DNA of 64,000 nt from Streptomyces gelaticus (GTDB taxonomy: Bacteria; Actinomycetota; Actinomycetes; Streptomycetales; Streptomycetaceae). The stretch lies in contig NZ_BMTF01000003.1 of the NCBI RefSeq assembly GCF_014649535.1, forward strand, positions 1-64,000, written 5' to 3'. The first letter of the stretch is position 1. Every line of letters begins with the position of its first letter. Below the pieces are notes generated by a model. It worked only from the letters and a program-made list of their open reading frames with translations. It had not been told where the DNA came from and did not search any database. The translations under genes and the position numbers were made by a program. Shown piece after piece: positions 43,130 through 54,028 of this stretch.

Positions 43130-44281
43130 TCAGAGCCTGGCCGAATCCCGCCGGAACGCCCAGTCCATGTCCGGCTCCGTCACCGGGCGCAGCACCCTGC
43201 GCACCGGTGGCGTGCACATCAGCGTCACGGCGGCGGCCGCGACCAGGGAGACCAGGACCAGGCCGGCGGGCGCCGCGAGCCAGTCGCAGACGTCGAACAC
43301 CCCGGCGTATCCGGCACCCTTGATCAGGAAGCCGTGCAGCAGATAGCCGCAGATCGTCCCGGCGCCGAGCACCGTGAACCACATGCGGCGGCGCGGCACC
43401 CAGGCCAGGAACCCGATGGTGAGCAGCAGCGCGCAGCCGAACAGCGCCAGCGTCATCACGGCACCGGACCACCACGGCGCACCCATCTCCTGCGCGCTGT
43501 TGCTGCGGTAGAACCAGCCCAGCTGCATCCGTGGCGCCGCCCAGTAAGCGAACGCCAGGGCGCCGGCGAACAGCGGGAGCGCGAGCATCCGGACCTCGCG
43601 CCGGCGGACCAGCTCGAAGTGCTCGGGCCTCAGCCGGAGCCCCAGCACGAAGAACGGCAGGAACTGCAGAACGCGCTGGAGATCGAGATCGTCGCCGATC
43701 GTCGGGGAGAAGGAGGCGAGCATGGCGATGACGAGCGCGACCGGCAGCGGATGGCGCAGCGACTGCCACAGCGGCGTGGTGAGCCGCCAGACGAACAGCG
43801 CGATCAGGAACCAGGTCAGGTACCAGGGGTCGAGCAGGCTGATCGACGGGTCGGCCGAGTCGTCCGCGTACCGCTTGAAGAGCGAGTACGCCGTTTCGAA
43901 CACCACATAGGGCACGGCGACGCCGGTGATCAGGCGCTTCACCTTGGCGGCGGACATGTCGAACGAGCGGGAGAAGTAGCCGGAGACGATGATGAACGCC
44001 GGCATGTGAAAGGTGTACGCCACCATGTACAGCGCACGGGCCGTCCGGCTGCCGTCCATCACCGGTTCCCACGAGTGCGCCACCGCGACGAGCACGATGG
44101 CCAGGTATTTGACGTTGTCGAAGTAGGCGTCGCGCCGCTTCGCCGGTGCGGTCGCCGGCGGCTTGTTCGGCACCGGTGCGGGAGGCGCAGCGGTGGCGGT
44201 CGCCCCTCGGGATCTGGGCTCCGACTCCCGGGTCGCCGATGGGAGCGGGGCCCTCTGAAATGCGTTCGGAGCGTGGAACAT
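43130..44281 (-). CDS. Acyltransferase 3 family membrane protein
   Basis: A 383-residue membrane acyltransferase of the OafA/NodX type with about ten helices. DAYFDNVKYLAIVLVAVAHSW holds the conserved His, and TFHMPAFIIVSGYFSR follows. The N-terminal 55 residues are polar and Ala/Pro-rich. The ATG at 44281 (MFHAPN) is preferred over upstream starts that give a non-protein-like leader. Members transfer acetyl or other acyl groups to sugars or wall polymers; the acceptor is unknown. Confidence 0.85.
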   Translation of the reverse strand: MFHAPNAFQRAPLPSATRESEPRSRGATATAAPPAPVPNKPPATAPAKRRDAYFDNVKYLAIVLVAVAHSWEPVMDGSRTARALYMVAYTFHMPAFIIVSGYFSRSFDMSAAKVKRLITGVAVPYVVFETAYSLFKRYADDSADPSISLLDPWYLTWFLIALFVWRLTTPLWQSLRHPLPVALVIAMLASFSPTIGDDLDLQRVLQFLPFFVLGLRLRPEHFELVRRREVRMLALPLFAGALAFAYWAAPRMQLGWFYRSNSAQEMGAPWWSGAVMTLALFGCALLLTIGFLAWVPRRRMWFTVLGAGTICGYLLHGFLIKGAGYAGVFDVCDWLAAPAGLVLVSLVAAAAVTLMCTPPVRRVLRPVTEPDMDWAFRRDSARL

Positions 44282-44762
44282 CTCATGCACCTTAGACGCC
44301 TCGATCGGAATTCGTAAAACCGCTCGGGGGATATCACGTGCGCCCGGTCCAATCGAAAGCGAAACCGCCGCCAACCGACCGTTATGCACCGATTCATCCC
44401 TCTTAAATAGGGCATATCGGCAGGCTGTTGTGGCGCGTGAATTTCATCGCACTTAAACCTTGGAATTGCATGTGAATGAAGTGTGCGGATATGGAAACCG
44501 TCACATTCGCACGTCATTGCGAATGGTTGGTTCACGGTTCACTCACGGGTGTGCGGGGCGTGGGTGGGGGCCTGTGCGACCCTCCCGTGCAGGCGTGCGC
44601 CCCAAGCGCACGCGGGGCGCAAGGATGGCGCGATCCCGTCACATCGATCCGTCACCTGGCAGCGACCACAGGGGAGTTGGTGGCACGATGGACGGGACGG
44701 AGGAGTGCTCGGCCGCACCTCTCCGGGCCGGCAAGGCGGACCGACCAAGGGTGTGATCAGTC
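44282..44762. other. Intergenic region upstream of the small membrane protein
   Basis: This 481-base region separates a minus-strand from a plus-strand gene. Bases 44380-44540 are A+T-richer and should hold the promoters. A ribosome binding site-like AAGGGTG lies before the ATG at 44763. No further reading frame looks coding. Confidence 0.35.
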
Positions 44763-44957
44763 ATGGCCATTTCACTGTCTGTGGTGTTGATGTTGGCGAT
44801 CATCCTGGTGGTCCTGATCCGGGGTGGCTCGATCAAGCCCGGGCCGGCGATCGTCGCGGTGCTCTTCGGCTTCTTCCTGGCGTCGACCGGCATGGCGCCG
44901 TCGATCCAGAGATTCATGAACTCGATAGCGGAGACCATCAACCAGATCTCCTTCTGA
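44763..44957 (+). CDS. Small two-helix membrane protein of unknown function
   Basis: A 64-residue protein with two hydrophobic segments (LSVVLMLAIILVVLIRGG and IVAVLFGFFLASTG) and an amphipathic tail ending RFMNSIAETINQISF. I recall similar small proteins in Streptomyces, but no function is assigned. The start follows AAGGGTG. It sits just before tRNA-Gly on the other strand. Confidence 0.7.
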   Translation: MAISLSVVLMLAIILVVLIRGGSIKPGPAIVAVLFGFFLASTGMAPSIQRFMNSIAETINQISF

Positions 44958-45039
44958 GCCGGAGCCGATCCGGCTCCGGGCAGGCAGGGCCGCCGCCCGC
45001 GCTCCGGCGCGGCCGGCGGAACACATGCAGAACGCAAAA

Positions 45040-45074
45040 GGCCCGGTCCGGCGAGGAATTCGCCGGACCGGGCC
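45040..45074 (-). terminator. Terminator for tRNA-Gly
   Basis: A perfect 15-bp stem (45040-45054 with 45060-45074) with a five-base loop, followed on the minus strand by CTTTTGCG. It begins six bases after the tRNA 3' end and is a standard intrinsic terminator. Confidence 0.85.
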
Positions 45075-45080
45075 CAAGCA

Positions 45081-45154
45081 TGGAGCGGGCGACGGGAATC
45101 GAACCCGCGTAGCTAGTTTGGAAGACTAGGGCTCTACCATTGAGCTACGCCCGC
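45081..45154 (-). tRNA. tRNA-Gly (anticodon TCC)
   Basis: A 74-base cloverleaf: acceptor GCGGGCG/CGCCCGC, anticodon loop CTTCCAA with TCC, T-loop TTCGATT and an encoded CCA. It reads GGA codons. Transcribed on the minus strand toward the terminator at 45040-45074. Confidence 0.97.
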
Positions 45155-45319
45155 ACAGCAGCACCGCAGGCCCTGGGGCCGACGGCACGTGAAGCATCGT
45201 AGCGGGTCATGGACGCCGCCCGCACACCCGATTGCGGCCACCCGGTGTCGCGTTCGGTGCCGCCCGCGCAAAGCGGCCGATGCACTGCCTGACGGCATGT
45301 ACCCTACGTGTCGCACCGA

Positions 45320-45396
45320 CGGGGTGTGGCGCAGCTTGGTAGCGCGTCCGCTTTGGGAGCGGAAGGTCGTCGGTTCGAATCCGGCCACCCCGACCA
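45320..45396 (+). tRNA. tRNA-Pro (anticodon TGG)
   Basis: A 77-base cloverleaf: acceptor CGGGGTG/CACCCCG, anticodon loop TTTGGGA with TGG, T-loop TTCGAAT and an encoded CCA. It reads CCA codons. It lies upstream of tig on the same strand, with 150 bases between them. Confidence 0.97.
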
Positions 45397-45546
45397 CCGG
45401 CAAGATCGCATTGTGGGAGTCCGACTCCTTGCCGTTACTATGCAAAATGCGTGCCCGTGTGTCTGATGTACCGGGCTCGGTCCGCGAAGCCGCCTCCCGT
45501 GCGGCGGAGCAGAACCCCAAGAAGTCAGCCACAAGGAGACCGAACC

Positions 45547-46944
45547 GTGAAGAGCGCCGTGGAGACCCTGAACCCGACCCGGGTTCGGCTCACTGTCGAG
45601 GTGCCCTTCGAGGAGCTCAAGGACAGCCTCGACGCGGCGTACAAGAAGATCAACCAGCAGGTCACGGTGAAGGGCTTCCGCAAGGGCAAGATCCCTGCCC
45701 GGGTCATCGACCAGCGCTTCGGCCGCGGTGCGGTGCTGGAGGAGGCCGTCAACGACGCCCTCCCGAAGTTCTACACCGAGGCCGTCAACGAGGGTGAGCT
45801 CAATGTCCTCGGCCAGCCCGAGGTCGACATCACCGAGCTGAAGGACGGCGAGCTGCTGGCCTTCACCGCCGAGGTTGACGTACGCCCCGAGATCGAGATT
45901 CCGGACTACTCCGGCATCGAGGTCACCGTCGACGCCCTCGAGGTCAGCGACGAGGACGTCGAGAAGGCCGTGGAGCAGCTCCGCGAGCGCTTCGCCTCCA
46001 CCAACCCGGTCGAGCGCGCCGCTGCCGAGGGCGACGTCGTGACGATCGACCTGCAGGCCAAGGTCGACGGCGAGGTCCTGGAGGACGGCGTCGCCGAGGG
46101 TGTCTCGTACACCATCGGTTCCGGTGAGCTCCTCGACGGCATCGACGCCGCCGTCACCGGCCTGGAGGCGGGTGGCGAGGCCACCTTCACCTCCGAGCTG
46201 AAGGGCGGCTCCGCCGAGGGCAAGGAGGCCGAGGTCACCGTCAAGGTCTCCGCGGTCGCCGCCCGTGAGCTCCCCGAGCTGGACGACGAGTTCGCCCAGA
46301 TGGCCAGCGAGTTCGACACCCTCGACGAGCTGAAGACGGACAGCCGCAAGCGCCTGGAGAACACCAAGCAGTACGACCAGGCCACCCAGGCCCAGGAGCG
46401 CGTCCTGGACGAGCTGCTGAAGCTCGCCGAGGTCCCGATCCCGGAGAAGCTGCTCGCGGACGAGGTCCAGACCCGCAAGCACAACCTGGAGCACCACCAG
46501 CTCGGTCAGATGGGTCTGACCCTCGACAAGTACCTGGAGATCCAGGGCAAGACGGTCGAGGAGTTCGACGCCGAGACCTCCGAGCAGGCGATCAAGGGCA
46601 TCAAGACCCAGTTCATCCTGGACGAGATCGTCAACAAGGAGAAGCTGAACGTCAACCAGGAGGAGCTCACCGAGCACCTCATGCGGCGCGCTGCTTCCTC
46701 CGGCATGAGCCCCGACCAGTTCGCCCAGGCCGTCGTCGAGGGCGGCCAGGTGCCGATGCTCGTCGGCGAGGTCGCCCGTGGCAAGGCGCTGGCCGTGGTC
46801 GTCGAGGCCGCCAAGGTCGTCGACACCAACGGTGAGGTCGTCGACCTGGAGGACGACGAAGAGGCAGCGGAGGAGGCCGTCGAGGCCGCCGAGGGCACCA
46901 CCGACGCCGCCGCCGAGGCCGCCGAGGAGAAGAACGAGGCCTGA
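45547..46944 (+). CDS. tig: Trigger factor
   Basis: A 465-residue ribosome-associated chaperone and peptidyl-prolyl isomerase. The ribosome-binding N domain carries [19 protein letters not shown]. The FKBP-like domain (about 155-240) has [16 protein letters not shown], and the helical C domain follows, ending in a long acidic Glu/Ala tail typical of actinobacteria. The GTG at 45547 follows AAGGAGA. It helps nascent proteins fold before Clp proteases act on failures, and leads the clp cluster. Confidence 0.97.
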   Translation: MKSAVETLNPTRVRLTVEVPFEELKDSLDAAYKKINQQVTVKGFRKGKIPARVIDQRFGRGAVLEEAVNDALPKFYTEAVNEGELNVLGQPEVDITELKDGELLAFTAEVDVRPEIEIPDYSGIEVTVDALEVSDEDVEKAVEQLRERFASTNPVERAAAEGDVVTIDLQAKVDGEVLEDGVAEGVSYTIGSGELLDGIDAAVTGLEAGGEATFTSELKGGSAEGKEAEVTVKVSAVAARELPELDDEFAQMASEFDTLDELKTDSRKRLENTKQYDQATQAQERVLDELLKLAEVPIPEKLLADEVQTRKHNLEHHQLGQMGLTLDKYLEIQGKTVEEFDAETSEQAIKGIKTQFILDEIVNKEKLNVNQEELTEHLMRRAASSGMSPDQFAQAVVEGGQVPMLVGEVARGKALAVVVEAAKVVDTNGEVVDLEDDEEAAEEAVEAAEGTTDAAAEAAEEKNEA

Positions 46945-46962
46945 GCCTCGCGCTGAACCCGA

Positions 46963-47003
46963 ACGACGGGCTCCGGACGCCGCTTGCGTCCGGAGCCCGT
47001 CGT
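46963..47003 (+). terminator. 18-bp terminator after tig
   Basis: A perfect 18-bp stem (46963-46980 with 46986-47003) and a five-base loop lie 19 bases after the tig stop. It separates tig from the clpP1 promoter. Confidence 0.85.
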
Positions 47004-47048
47004 CGTAGGGCGCACAGTGCCCCACAACCCTTGTGCGGACTGCGGAGC

Positions 47049-47065
47049 TTGCGCTCCGAGCGAAC
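47049..47065 (-). promoter_or_regulatory. ClgR-like box upstream of clpP1
   Basis: On the minus strand the site reads GTTCGC-TCGGA-GCGCAA, matching the GTTCGC-N5-GCG form of the actinobacterial Clp regulator ClgR. It lies 134-150 bases before the clpP1 GTG, upstream of a -10-like TAGGGT near 47104. ClgR activates clpP1P2 in Streptomyces. Confidence 0.65.
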
Positions 47066-47198
47066 AGTTGCGGAAGCGGGATGGCGTTGTCCCACCTGCG
47101 CGTTAGGGTCCATGAATAGGAAGGGCAGGGGAGTCCCCGCCCACCCGGTACGAAGACGCTGAGACGGCCGGAGCCGTCAGAGACGAGCAGGTGGATAC

Positions 47199-47816
47199 GT
47201 GACGAATCTGATGCCCTACGCCGCCGGAGAGCCGACCCCCGGTGGAGGCCTCGGTGACCAGGTCTACAGCCGGCTGCTCGGCGAGCGCATCATCTTCCTC
47301 GGTCAGCAGGTCGACGATGAGATCGCCAACAAGATCACCGCGCAGCTGCTCCTTCTCGCCGCGGAGCCCGAGAAGGACATCTACCTCTACATCAACAGCC
47401 CCGGCGGTTCGGTGACGGCCGGCATGGCGGTCTACGACACCATGCAGTACATCCCGAACGACGTGGTCACCATCGGTATGGGCATGGCGGCCTCGATGGG
47501 CCAGTTCCTGCTCACCGGCGGCACCGCGGGCAAGCGCTTCGCACTCCCGAACACCGACATCCTCATGCACCAGGGTTCGGCAGGCATCGGCGGTACGGCC
47601 TCGGACATCAAGATCCAGGCCCAGTACCTGCTGCGCACCAAGCAGCGGATGGCGGAGATCACCGCCCGCCACTCCGGCCAGACCGTCGAGACGATCATCC
47701 GCGACGGCGACCGCGACCGCTGGTACACCGCGGAGGAGGCCAAGGAGTACGGCCTCATCGACGAGATCATCACGATCGCATCGGGCGTTCCGGGCGGCGG
47801 CGGCACCGGCGCCTGA
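47199..47816 (+). CDS. clpP1: ClpP1 protease subunit
   Basis: A 205-residue serine protease subunit of the Clp complex. The catalytic Ser99 lies in [10 protein letters not shown] and His124 in ILMHQG; the Asp follows in the DRDRW region. It assembles with ClpP2 into a barrel fed by ClpX or ClpC. A GTG start at 47199 follows GAGCAGGTGG. It lies 94 bases ahead of clpP2, and the ClgR-like box upstream suggests stress control. Confidence 0.97.
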   Translation: MTNLMPYAAGEPTPGGGLGDQVYSRLLGERIIFLGQQVDDEIANKITAQLLLLAAEPEKDIYLYINSPGGSVTAGMAVYDTMQYIPNDVVTIGMGMAASMGQFLLTGGTAGKRFALPNTDILMHQGSAGIGGTASDIKIQAQYLLRTKQRMAEITARHSGQTVETIIRDGDRDRWYTAEEAKEYGLIDEIITIASGVPGGGGTGA

Positions 47817-47910
47817 TCCGGCACCACCGGATCCGGCACCGGCGCCCCGCGCACCTCTCGTACGCCGAGACACCCAGCCACAGAACGCCACCAGGATGGT
47901 GAACACCCAC

Positions 47911-48576
47911 ATGAACAACTTCCCCGGCGCCTCCGCGAGCGGCCTCTACACCGGCCCGCAGGTGGACAACCGCTACATCGTGCCGCGCTTCGTGGAGCGC
48001 ACCTCGCAGGGCGTGCGCGAGTACGACCCGTACGCGAAGCTCTTCGAAGAGCGAGTGATCTTCCTCGGCGTGCAGATCGACGACGCCTCCGCCAACGACG
48101 TCATGGCGCAGCTGCTGTGCCTCGAGTCGATGGACCCGGACCGGGACATCTCGATCTACATCAACAGCCCCGGCGGCTCGTTCACCGCGCTCACGGCGAT
48201 CTACGACACGATGCAGTTCGTGAAGCCGGACATCCAGACGGTCTGCATGGGCCAGGCGGCCTCCGCCGCGGCCGTGCTGCTCGCCGCGGGCACGCCCGGC
48301 AAGCGCATGGCGCTGCCCAACGCCCGTGTGCTGATCCACCAGCCGTCCTCGCAGACCGGCCGTGAGCAGCTCTCCGACCTGGAGATCGCGGCCAACGAGA
48401 TCCTGCGGATGCGCACCCAGCTGGAGGAGATGCTGGCCAAGCACTCCACCACGCCGCTGGAGAAGATCCGCGACGACATCGAGCGCGACAAGATCCTGAC
48501 CGCCGAGGACGCCCTCGCCTACGGTCTCGTCGACCAGATCGTGTCGACCCGCAAGCAGGCGGCCGCGGCCGTCTGA
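47911..48576 (+). CDS. clpP2: ClpP2 protease subunit
   Basis: A 221-residue ClpP paralogue with an N-terminal extension ([21 protein letters not shown]) typical of Streptomyces ClpP2. Ser118 lies in [12 protein letters not shown] and His143 in VLIHQP. I take the ATG at 47911 because GGATGGTG lies about nine bases before it; the ATG at 47896 has its purine-rich stretch too close. It forms the mixed ClpP1P2 protease. Confidence 0.96.
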   Translation: MNNFPGASASGLYTGPQVDNRYIVPRFVERTSQGVREYDPYAKLFEERVIFLGVQIDDASANDVMAQLLCLESMDPDRDISIYINSPGGSFTALTAIYDTMQFVKPDIQTVCMGQAASAAAVLLAAGTPGKRMALPNARVLIHQPSSQTGREQLSDLEIAANEILRMRTQLEEMLAKHSTTPLEKIRDDIERDKILTAEDALAYGLVDQIVSTRKQAAAAV

Positions 48577-48588
48577 CGTCGGCCTTCA

Positions 48589-48642
48589 CCCCTTGGCACG
48601 CCACGTTCGCCCGGTCCTGACCGTGTGAACCGTGCCAAGGGG
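48589..48642 (+). terminator. Long imperfect hairpin between clpP2 and clpX
   Basis: CCCCTTGGCACG pairs with CGTGCCAAGGGG, and inside it GTTC/GAAC and CGGTC/GACCG also pair, giving one extended stem-loop of 54 bases. It starts 13 bases past the clpP2 stop. It could end or thin out transcription before clpX. Confidence 0.65.
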
Positions 48643-48733
48643 GGCCCGAACGGGGGCCAAGGCAAGGTACCGTCGGATAGAGGCACCAGGAGCCGCTGAA
48701 CCAAGCTGCTCCCAGGCGAAGGGGAAGCACCTC

Positions 48734-50032
<1,299 letters not shown>

Positions 50033-50043
50033 CCGCAGACGTA

Positions 50044-50079
50044 CGGAAAAGGGGCGCCCGGCCGGGCGCCCCTTTTCCG
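50044..50079. terminator. 36-base perfect palindrome after clpX
   Basis: Bases 50044-50079 form a perfect palindrome (CGGAAAAGGGGCGCCCGG and its complement) with A/T ends. It lies between the clpX stop (50032) and the convergent gene stop (50094), so it serves both strands. Confidence 0.88.
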
Positions 50080-50093
50080 TTGCCGCAGTCGGA

Positions 50094-51131
50094 TCAGATC
50101 TTGGTGCGGGACGTGTTGTAGAGCTTGGCGGTCAGGGCGGCCACGTCGTCCTGGGACATGCCCTTGCCGGCCATGGAGAGGGCCACATCGACTCCGTTGA
50201 CGACGCCGACGGTGCTGTAATCCGCCCAGACGCAGACGGGAATCAGGAACTCCTTCGGGCCCTTCTCCGGCGTGCCGTCGCCTTCCTTGTTGATCACCTT
50301 CAGGTCCTGGCACTTCATCAGCGCACCCTTGAACCCGGGTGGTGTGACGGCCTTGGCGCTGCCGACGAGCTGGACGTCCATGCCCTTCTCGCCCTTCTCC
50401 AAGTCCGCCTCGGCGTTGGTGAAGGAGCTGTCGATGACCTTCGCCGGGTCGGTGACGTCTCCCCAGATCCCCGCAAGTGTCACGGCCTTGCTGGCGAGTG
50501 GGTTGTCTTCGGAACCCGACGAGTACTGGGCCCTCACCTTCTGGGGGTCCTTGATCCCCATGGCTTCGGCTTCCTTCTTGTCGTCGCCCGTCACCGGCGT
50601 CGACGTCGACGGCATGCCGGCTTCCTTCTTGTAGCCGTCCAGCGTCGCCGCCGGCGTCAGCTTGTACCCCTTGGTGGAGTCCGCCACGTCGCTGTTGCTG
50701 GCGCCGCCCGACGTCAGGAAGTACACCCCGCCCCCGATGACCGCCAGCGCCACGACGACGCCGCCGACGATCAGGCCGGTCTTCTTCTTCGGCTCGGCCG
50801 GCGGCATCGGCATCGTGCCGTAGGGCTGCTGGCCGCCGTACGGGGGAGTGGGGGGCTGCTGGCCGTAGGGGCCGGGCTGCTGGGCCTGCGGGTAGCCGTA
50901 GCCCGGCTGGGGCTGCTGGGGCGGGACACCCTGCTGGGGGTAGCCGTAACCGGGCTGGCCCTGCGGGGGCTGCTGGCCGTACGGGTTCGGCTGCTGGCCG
51001 TACGGGCCGGGCTGGCCCTGCGGCTGCTGACCGTACGGTCCGGGCTGGCCCTGGGGCGGCTGGCCGCCGTACGGACCCGGCTGGCCCTGGGGCGGCTGGC
51101 CGCCGTACGGGCCCGGCTGGTTGTAGCTCAT
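50094..51131 (-). CDS. Pro/Gly/Gln-repeat membrane protein
   Basis: A 345-residue protein. The N-terminal 115 residues are repeats of QPGPYGGQPPQG and QQPQGQPGPYG, then a helix (TGLIVGGVVVALAVIGGGVYFL) anchors a 200-residue outside domain ending VDVALSMAGKGMSQDDVAALTAKLYNTSRTKI. The type is frequent in Streptomyces and of unknown function; the repeats are inside the cell. AGGGGACACC lies before the ATG at 51131. It is convergent with clpX and divergent from valS. Confidence 0.8.
   Translation of the reverse strand: MSYNQPGPYGGQPPQGQPGPYGGQPPQGQPGPYGQQPQGQPGPYGQQPNPYGQQPPQGQPGYGYPQQGVPPQQPQPGYGYPQAQQPGPYGQQPPTPPYGGQQPYGTMPMPPAEPKKKTGLIVGGVVVALAVIGGGVYFLTSGGASNSDVADSTKGYKLTPAATLDGYKKEAGMPSTSTPVTGDDKKEAEAMGIKDPQKVRAQYSSGSEDNPLASKAVTLAGIWGDVTDPAKVIDSSFTNAEADLEKGEKGMDVQLVGSAKAVTPPGFKGALMKCQDLKVINKEGDGTPEKGPKEFLIPVCVWADYSTVGVVNGVDVALSMAGKGMSQDDVAALTAKLYNTSRTKI
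50820..51131 (-). repeat. Tandem codon-level repeat in the Pro/Gly/Gln N-terminus
   Basis: The sequence encoding the N-terminus is built of repeats of about 20-40 bases, clearest in two adjacent near-identical 39-base units at about 51045-51125. Such repeats can change copy number by slippage. Confidence 0.6.
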
Positions 51132-51258
51132 CTGCGGTGTCCCCTGTTCGTCATGCTTATGCGTTCCGAACATCCTGACGGAACGGCTCCCCGTATGGAG
51201 CACCGGGCGTCACACCGTTACTCAACAAACCGGTTTCAATGCACGACTGTGACGGCCC

Positions 51259-51264
51259 TAAACT
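51259..51264 (+). promoter_or_regulatory. -10 element for valS
   Basis: TAAACT ends seven bases before the GTG at 51272 with no ribosome binding site in between, indicating a leaderless message. Confidence 0.5.
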
Positions 51265-51271
51265 GTCCCCC

Positions 51272-53893
51272 GTGACCGAGAACACTCAGCAGACGCCAGC
51301 CAGCAACCCCGAACTGCCGACCCAGTACGCACCGGCCGAGGTAGAGGGGAAGCTGTATGAGCGCTGGGTAGAACGGGGTTACTTCGAAGCCGACGAGCAC
51401 AGCGAGAAGCCGCCGTACTCCATCGTCATCCCGCCGCCGAACGTCACGGGCAGCCTGCACCTCGGGCACGCCTTCGAGCACACGTTGATCGACGCCCTCG
51501 TCCGCCGCAAGCGCATGCAGGGCTTCGAGGCGCTCTACCAGCCCGGCATGGACCACGCCGGCATCGCCACCCAGAACGTCGTCGAGCGCGAGCTCGGCAA
51601 GGAGGGCAAGTCCCGCCACGACCTGGGCCGCGAGGCCTTCGTCGAGCGCGTCTGGAAGTGGAAGAACGAGTCCGGCGGCCAGATCTCCGGCCAGATGCGC
51701 CGACTCGGCGAGGGCGTCGCCTGGTCCCGTGAGCGCTTCACCATGGACGAGGGCCTGTCCACCGCCGTCCAGACCATCTTCAAGCGGATGTACGACGAGG
51801 AGCTGATCTATCGCCGTGAACGCATCGTCAACTGGTGCCCGCGCTGTCTGACCGCGATCTCGGACATCGAGGTCGAGTACCAGGACGACGACGGCGAGCT
51901 GGTCTCGATGACGTACGGGGAGGGGGACGACACCATCGTCGTCGCCACGACCCGCGCCGAGACGATGCTCGGTGACACCGCCGTCGCCGTCCACCCCGAC
52001 GACGAGCGCTACAAGCACCTCGTCGGCAAGCAGATCAGGCTGCCGCTGACCGACCGCACGATCCCCGTCGTCGCCGACCACCACGTCGACCCGGAGTTCG
52101 GCACCGGCGCCGTGAAGGTCACCCCCGCGCACGACCCGAACGACTTCGAGATCGGTACGCGCCACGACCTGCCGTTCCTCACGGTCATGGACGAGCGCGC
52201 GGTCATCACCGTCCCCGGCCCGTTCGAGGGCCTGGACCGGCTGGAGGCCCGCTCCGCGATCGTCGGCGCGCTGCGCGCCGAGGGCCGGATCGTCGCCGAG
52301 AAGCGGCCGTACATCCACTCCGTCGGCCACTGCTCGCGCTGCAAGACCACCGTCGAGCCCCGGCTGTCCATGCAGTGGTGGGTCAGGGTCGCCCCGCTCG
52401 CCGAGGCGGCCGGTGACGCCGTCCGCCAGGGCAAGGTCAAGATCCACCCGCAGGAGATGGAGAAGCGGTACTTCGACTGGGTCGACAACCTCCACGACTG
52501 GTGCATCTCGCGCCAGCTGTGGTGGGGGCACCGCATTCCCGTCTGGCACGGACCCGACGGAGAGATGGTCTGCGTCGGACCGGACGACGAGCCCCCCACC
52601 GGCGAGGGCTGGACGCAGGACAGCGACGTCCTGGACACCTGGTTCTCCTCCGGCCTGTGGCCGTTCTCCACGCTCGGCTGGCCCGAACGGACCGACAGTC
52701 TCGCGAAGTTCTACCCGAACTCCGTCCTGGTCACCGGCTACGACATCCTCTTCTTCTGGGTCGCCCGGATGATGATGTTCGGCCTGTACGTCAACGACGG
52801 CGTCCCGCCGTTCGAGACGATCGTCCTGCACGGCATGGTCCGCGACGAGTACGGCAAGAAGATGTCGAAGTCCTTCGGCAATGTCGTCAACCCGCTGGAC
52901 TGGATGGACAAGTACGGCTCCGACGCGCTGCGCTTCACGCTGGCGCGCGGCGCCAACCCCGGCGTCGACGTCCCGATCGGCGAGGAGTGGGTCCAGGGTT
53001 CCGCCAAGTTCGCCAACAAGATCTGGAACGCCACCCGCTTCGCGCTGATGAACGGCGCGACGATCGAGGGCGAACTGCCGTCCGCCGACGAGATGTCGGT
53101 GACCGACCGCTGGATCCTCTCCCGCCTGGGCAAGACCGTCGCCGAAGTCGACGCGTACTACGACGACTTCCAGTTCTCCAAGCTCAGTGAGGCGCTGCGG
53201 CACTTCGCCTGGGACGAGGTCTTCGACTGGTACGTCGAGCTGTCCAAGACCACGTTCTTCGCGGGCGGCCGGCCGGCCGAGGTCTCGGGCCGGGTCCTCG
53301 GTGAGGTCCTCGACGTGATGCTGCGACTGCTGCACCCGGTCGTGCCGTTCGTCACGGAGACGCTCTGGACGGCCCTCACCGGCCGGGAGTCCGTCGTCAT
53401 CGCGGACTGGCCGAAGGACTCCGGCTTCCGCGACGACGCGGCCGAGCAGGAGATCGCACTCGTCCAGCAGGTGGTCACCGAGGTCCGCCGGTTCCGCTCC
53501 GACCAGGGCCTGCAGCCCGGCCAGAAGGTCCCGGCCGAGCTCACCCTGACCGGTACGCCGCTCGCCCCGCACGAGGCGGCCATCCGCCAGCTGCTGCGGC
53601 TCCAGCCGGCCGAGGAGGGCTTCCACGCCACCGCCTCGCTGCCCGTCGCGGGGGCCACGGTCGCCCTCGACCTCTCCGGCACCATCGATGTCGAGGCCGA
53701 GCGCAAGCGCCTGACGAAGGACCTGGGCGCCGCCGAGAAGGAGAAGGCCCAGGCGGTCGGAAAGCTCTCCAACGAGGCGTTCCTCGGCAAGGCCCCGGAC
53801 AACGTGGTCGACAAGATCCGTGGCCGGCTCGCCAAGGCCGAGGCCGACATCGAGCGGATCTCCGGCCAGCTGGCGAACCTGCCGCAGAGCTGA
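51272..53893 (+). CDS. valS: Valyl-tRNA synthetase
   Basis: An 873-residue class I tRNA synthetase that charges tRNA-Val. The HIGH motif is GSLHLGH (about residues 53-59), the editing (CP1) domain spans about 180-340, and the KMSKS motif is KKMSKSFGN (about 529-537). The anticodon-binding region and a C-terminal coiled coil follow ([36 protein letters not shown]). The GTG at 51272 is chosen since a -10 TAAACT lies just before it. A 19-bp terminator follows the stop. Confidence 0.97.
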   Translation: MTENTQQTPASNPELPTQYAPAEVEGKLYERWVERGYFEADEHSEKPPYSIVIPPPNVTGSLHLGHAFEHTLIDALVRRKRMQGFEALYQPGMDHAGIATQNVVERELGKEGKSRHDLGREAFVERVWKWKNESGGQISGQMRRLGEGVAWSRERFTMDEGLSTAVQTIFKRMYDEELIYRRERIVNWCPRCLTAISDIEVEYQDDDGELVSMTYGEGDDTIVVATTRAETMLGDTAVAVHPDDERYKHLVGKQIRLPLTDRTIPVVADHHVDPEFGTGAVKVTPAHDPNDFEIGTRHDLPFLTVMDERAVITVPGPFEGLDRLEARSAIVGALRAEGRIVAEKRPYIHSVGHCSRCKTTVEPRLSMQWWVRVAPLAEAAGDAVRQGKVKIHPQEMEKRYFDWVDNLHDWCISRQLWWGHRIPVWHGPDGEMVCVGPDDEPPTGEGWTQDSDVLDTWFSSGLWPFSTLGWPERTDSLAKFYPNSVLVTGYDILFFWVARMMMFGLYVNDGVPPFETIVLHGMVRDEYGKKMSKSFGNVVNPLDWMDKYGSDALRFTLARGANPGVDVPIGEEWVQGSAKFANKIWNATRFALMNGATIEGELPSADEMSVTDRWILSRLGKTVAEVDAYYDDFQFSKLSEALRHFAWDEVFDWYVELSKTTFFAGGRPAEVSGRVLGEVLDVMLRLLHPVVPFVTETLWTALTGRESVVIADWPKDSGFRDDAAEQEIALVQQVVTEVRRFRSDQGLQPGQKVPAELTLTGTPLAPHEAAIRQLLRLQPAEEGFHATASLPVAGATVALDLSGTIDVEAERKRLTKDLGAAEKEKAQAVGKLSNEAFLGKAPDNVVDKIRGRLAKAEADIERISGQLANLPQS

Positions 53894-53907
53894 CCACCCG
53901 CTGAAGA

Positions 53908-53949
53908 CGAAGCCCCCGTACTCCCGCTGCCGGGAGTACGGGGGCTTCG
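53908..53949 (+). terminator. 19-bp terminator after valS
   Basis: A perfect 19-bp stem (53908-53926 with 53931-53949) with a four-base loop lies 15 bases after the valS stop. It separates valS from the folC promoter. Confidence 0.88.
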
Positions 53950-54016
53950 CCCGTCCCCGCGCACGGTCGGGACTCCGGCGACACCGGGCGCTGCGTGCGA
54001 TGTCCGTGCCCATCCG

Positions 54017-54022
54017 TAGACT
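54017..54022 (+). promoter_or_regulatory. -10 element for folC
   Basis: TAGACT ends six bases before the GTG at 54029, with no ribosome binding site, so folC is probably leaderless. Confidence 0.5.
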
Positions 54023-54028
54023 GGCCCC

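Noticed and set aside
45081..45396. Integrated element at the tRNA genes
   Set aside because: Both tRNAs are intact and no integrase, repeated tRNA 3' end or cargo is found next to them.
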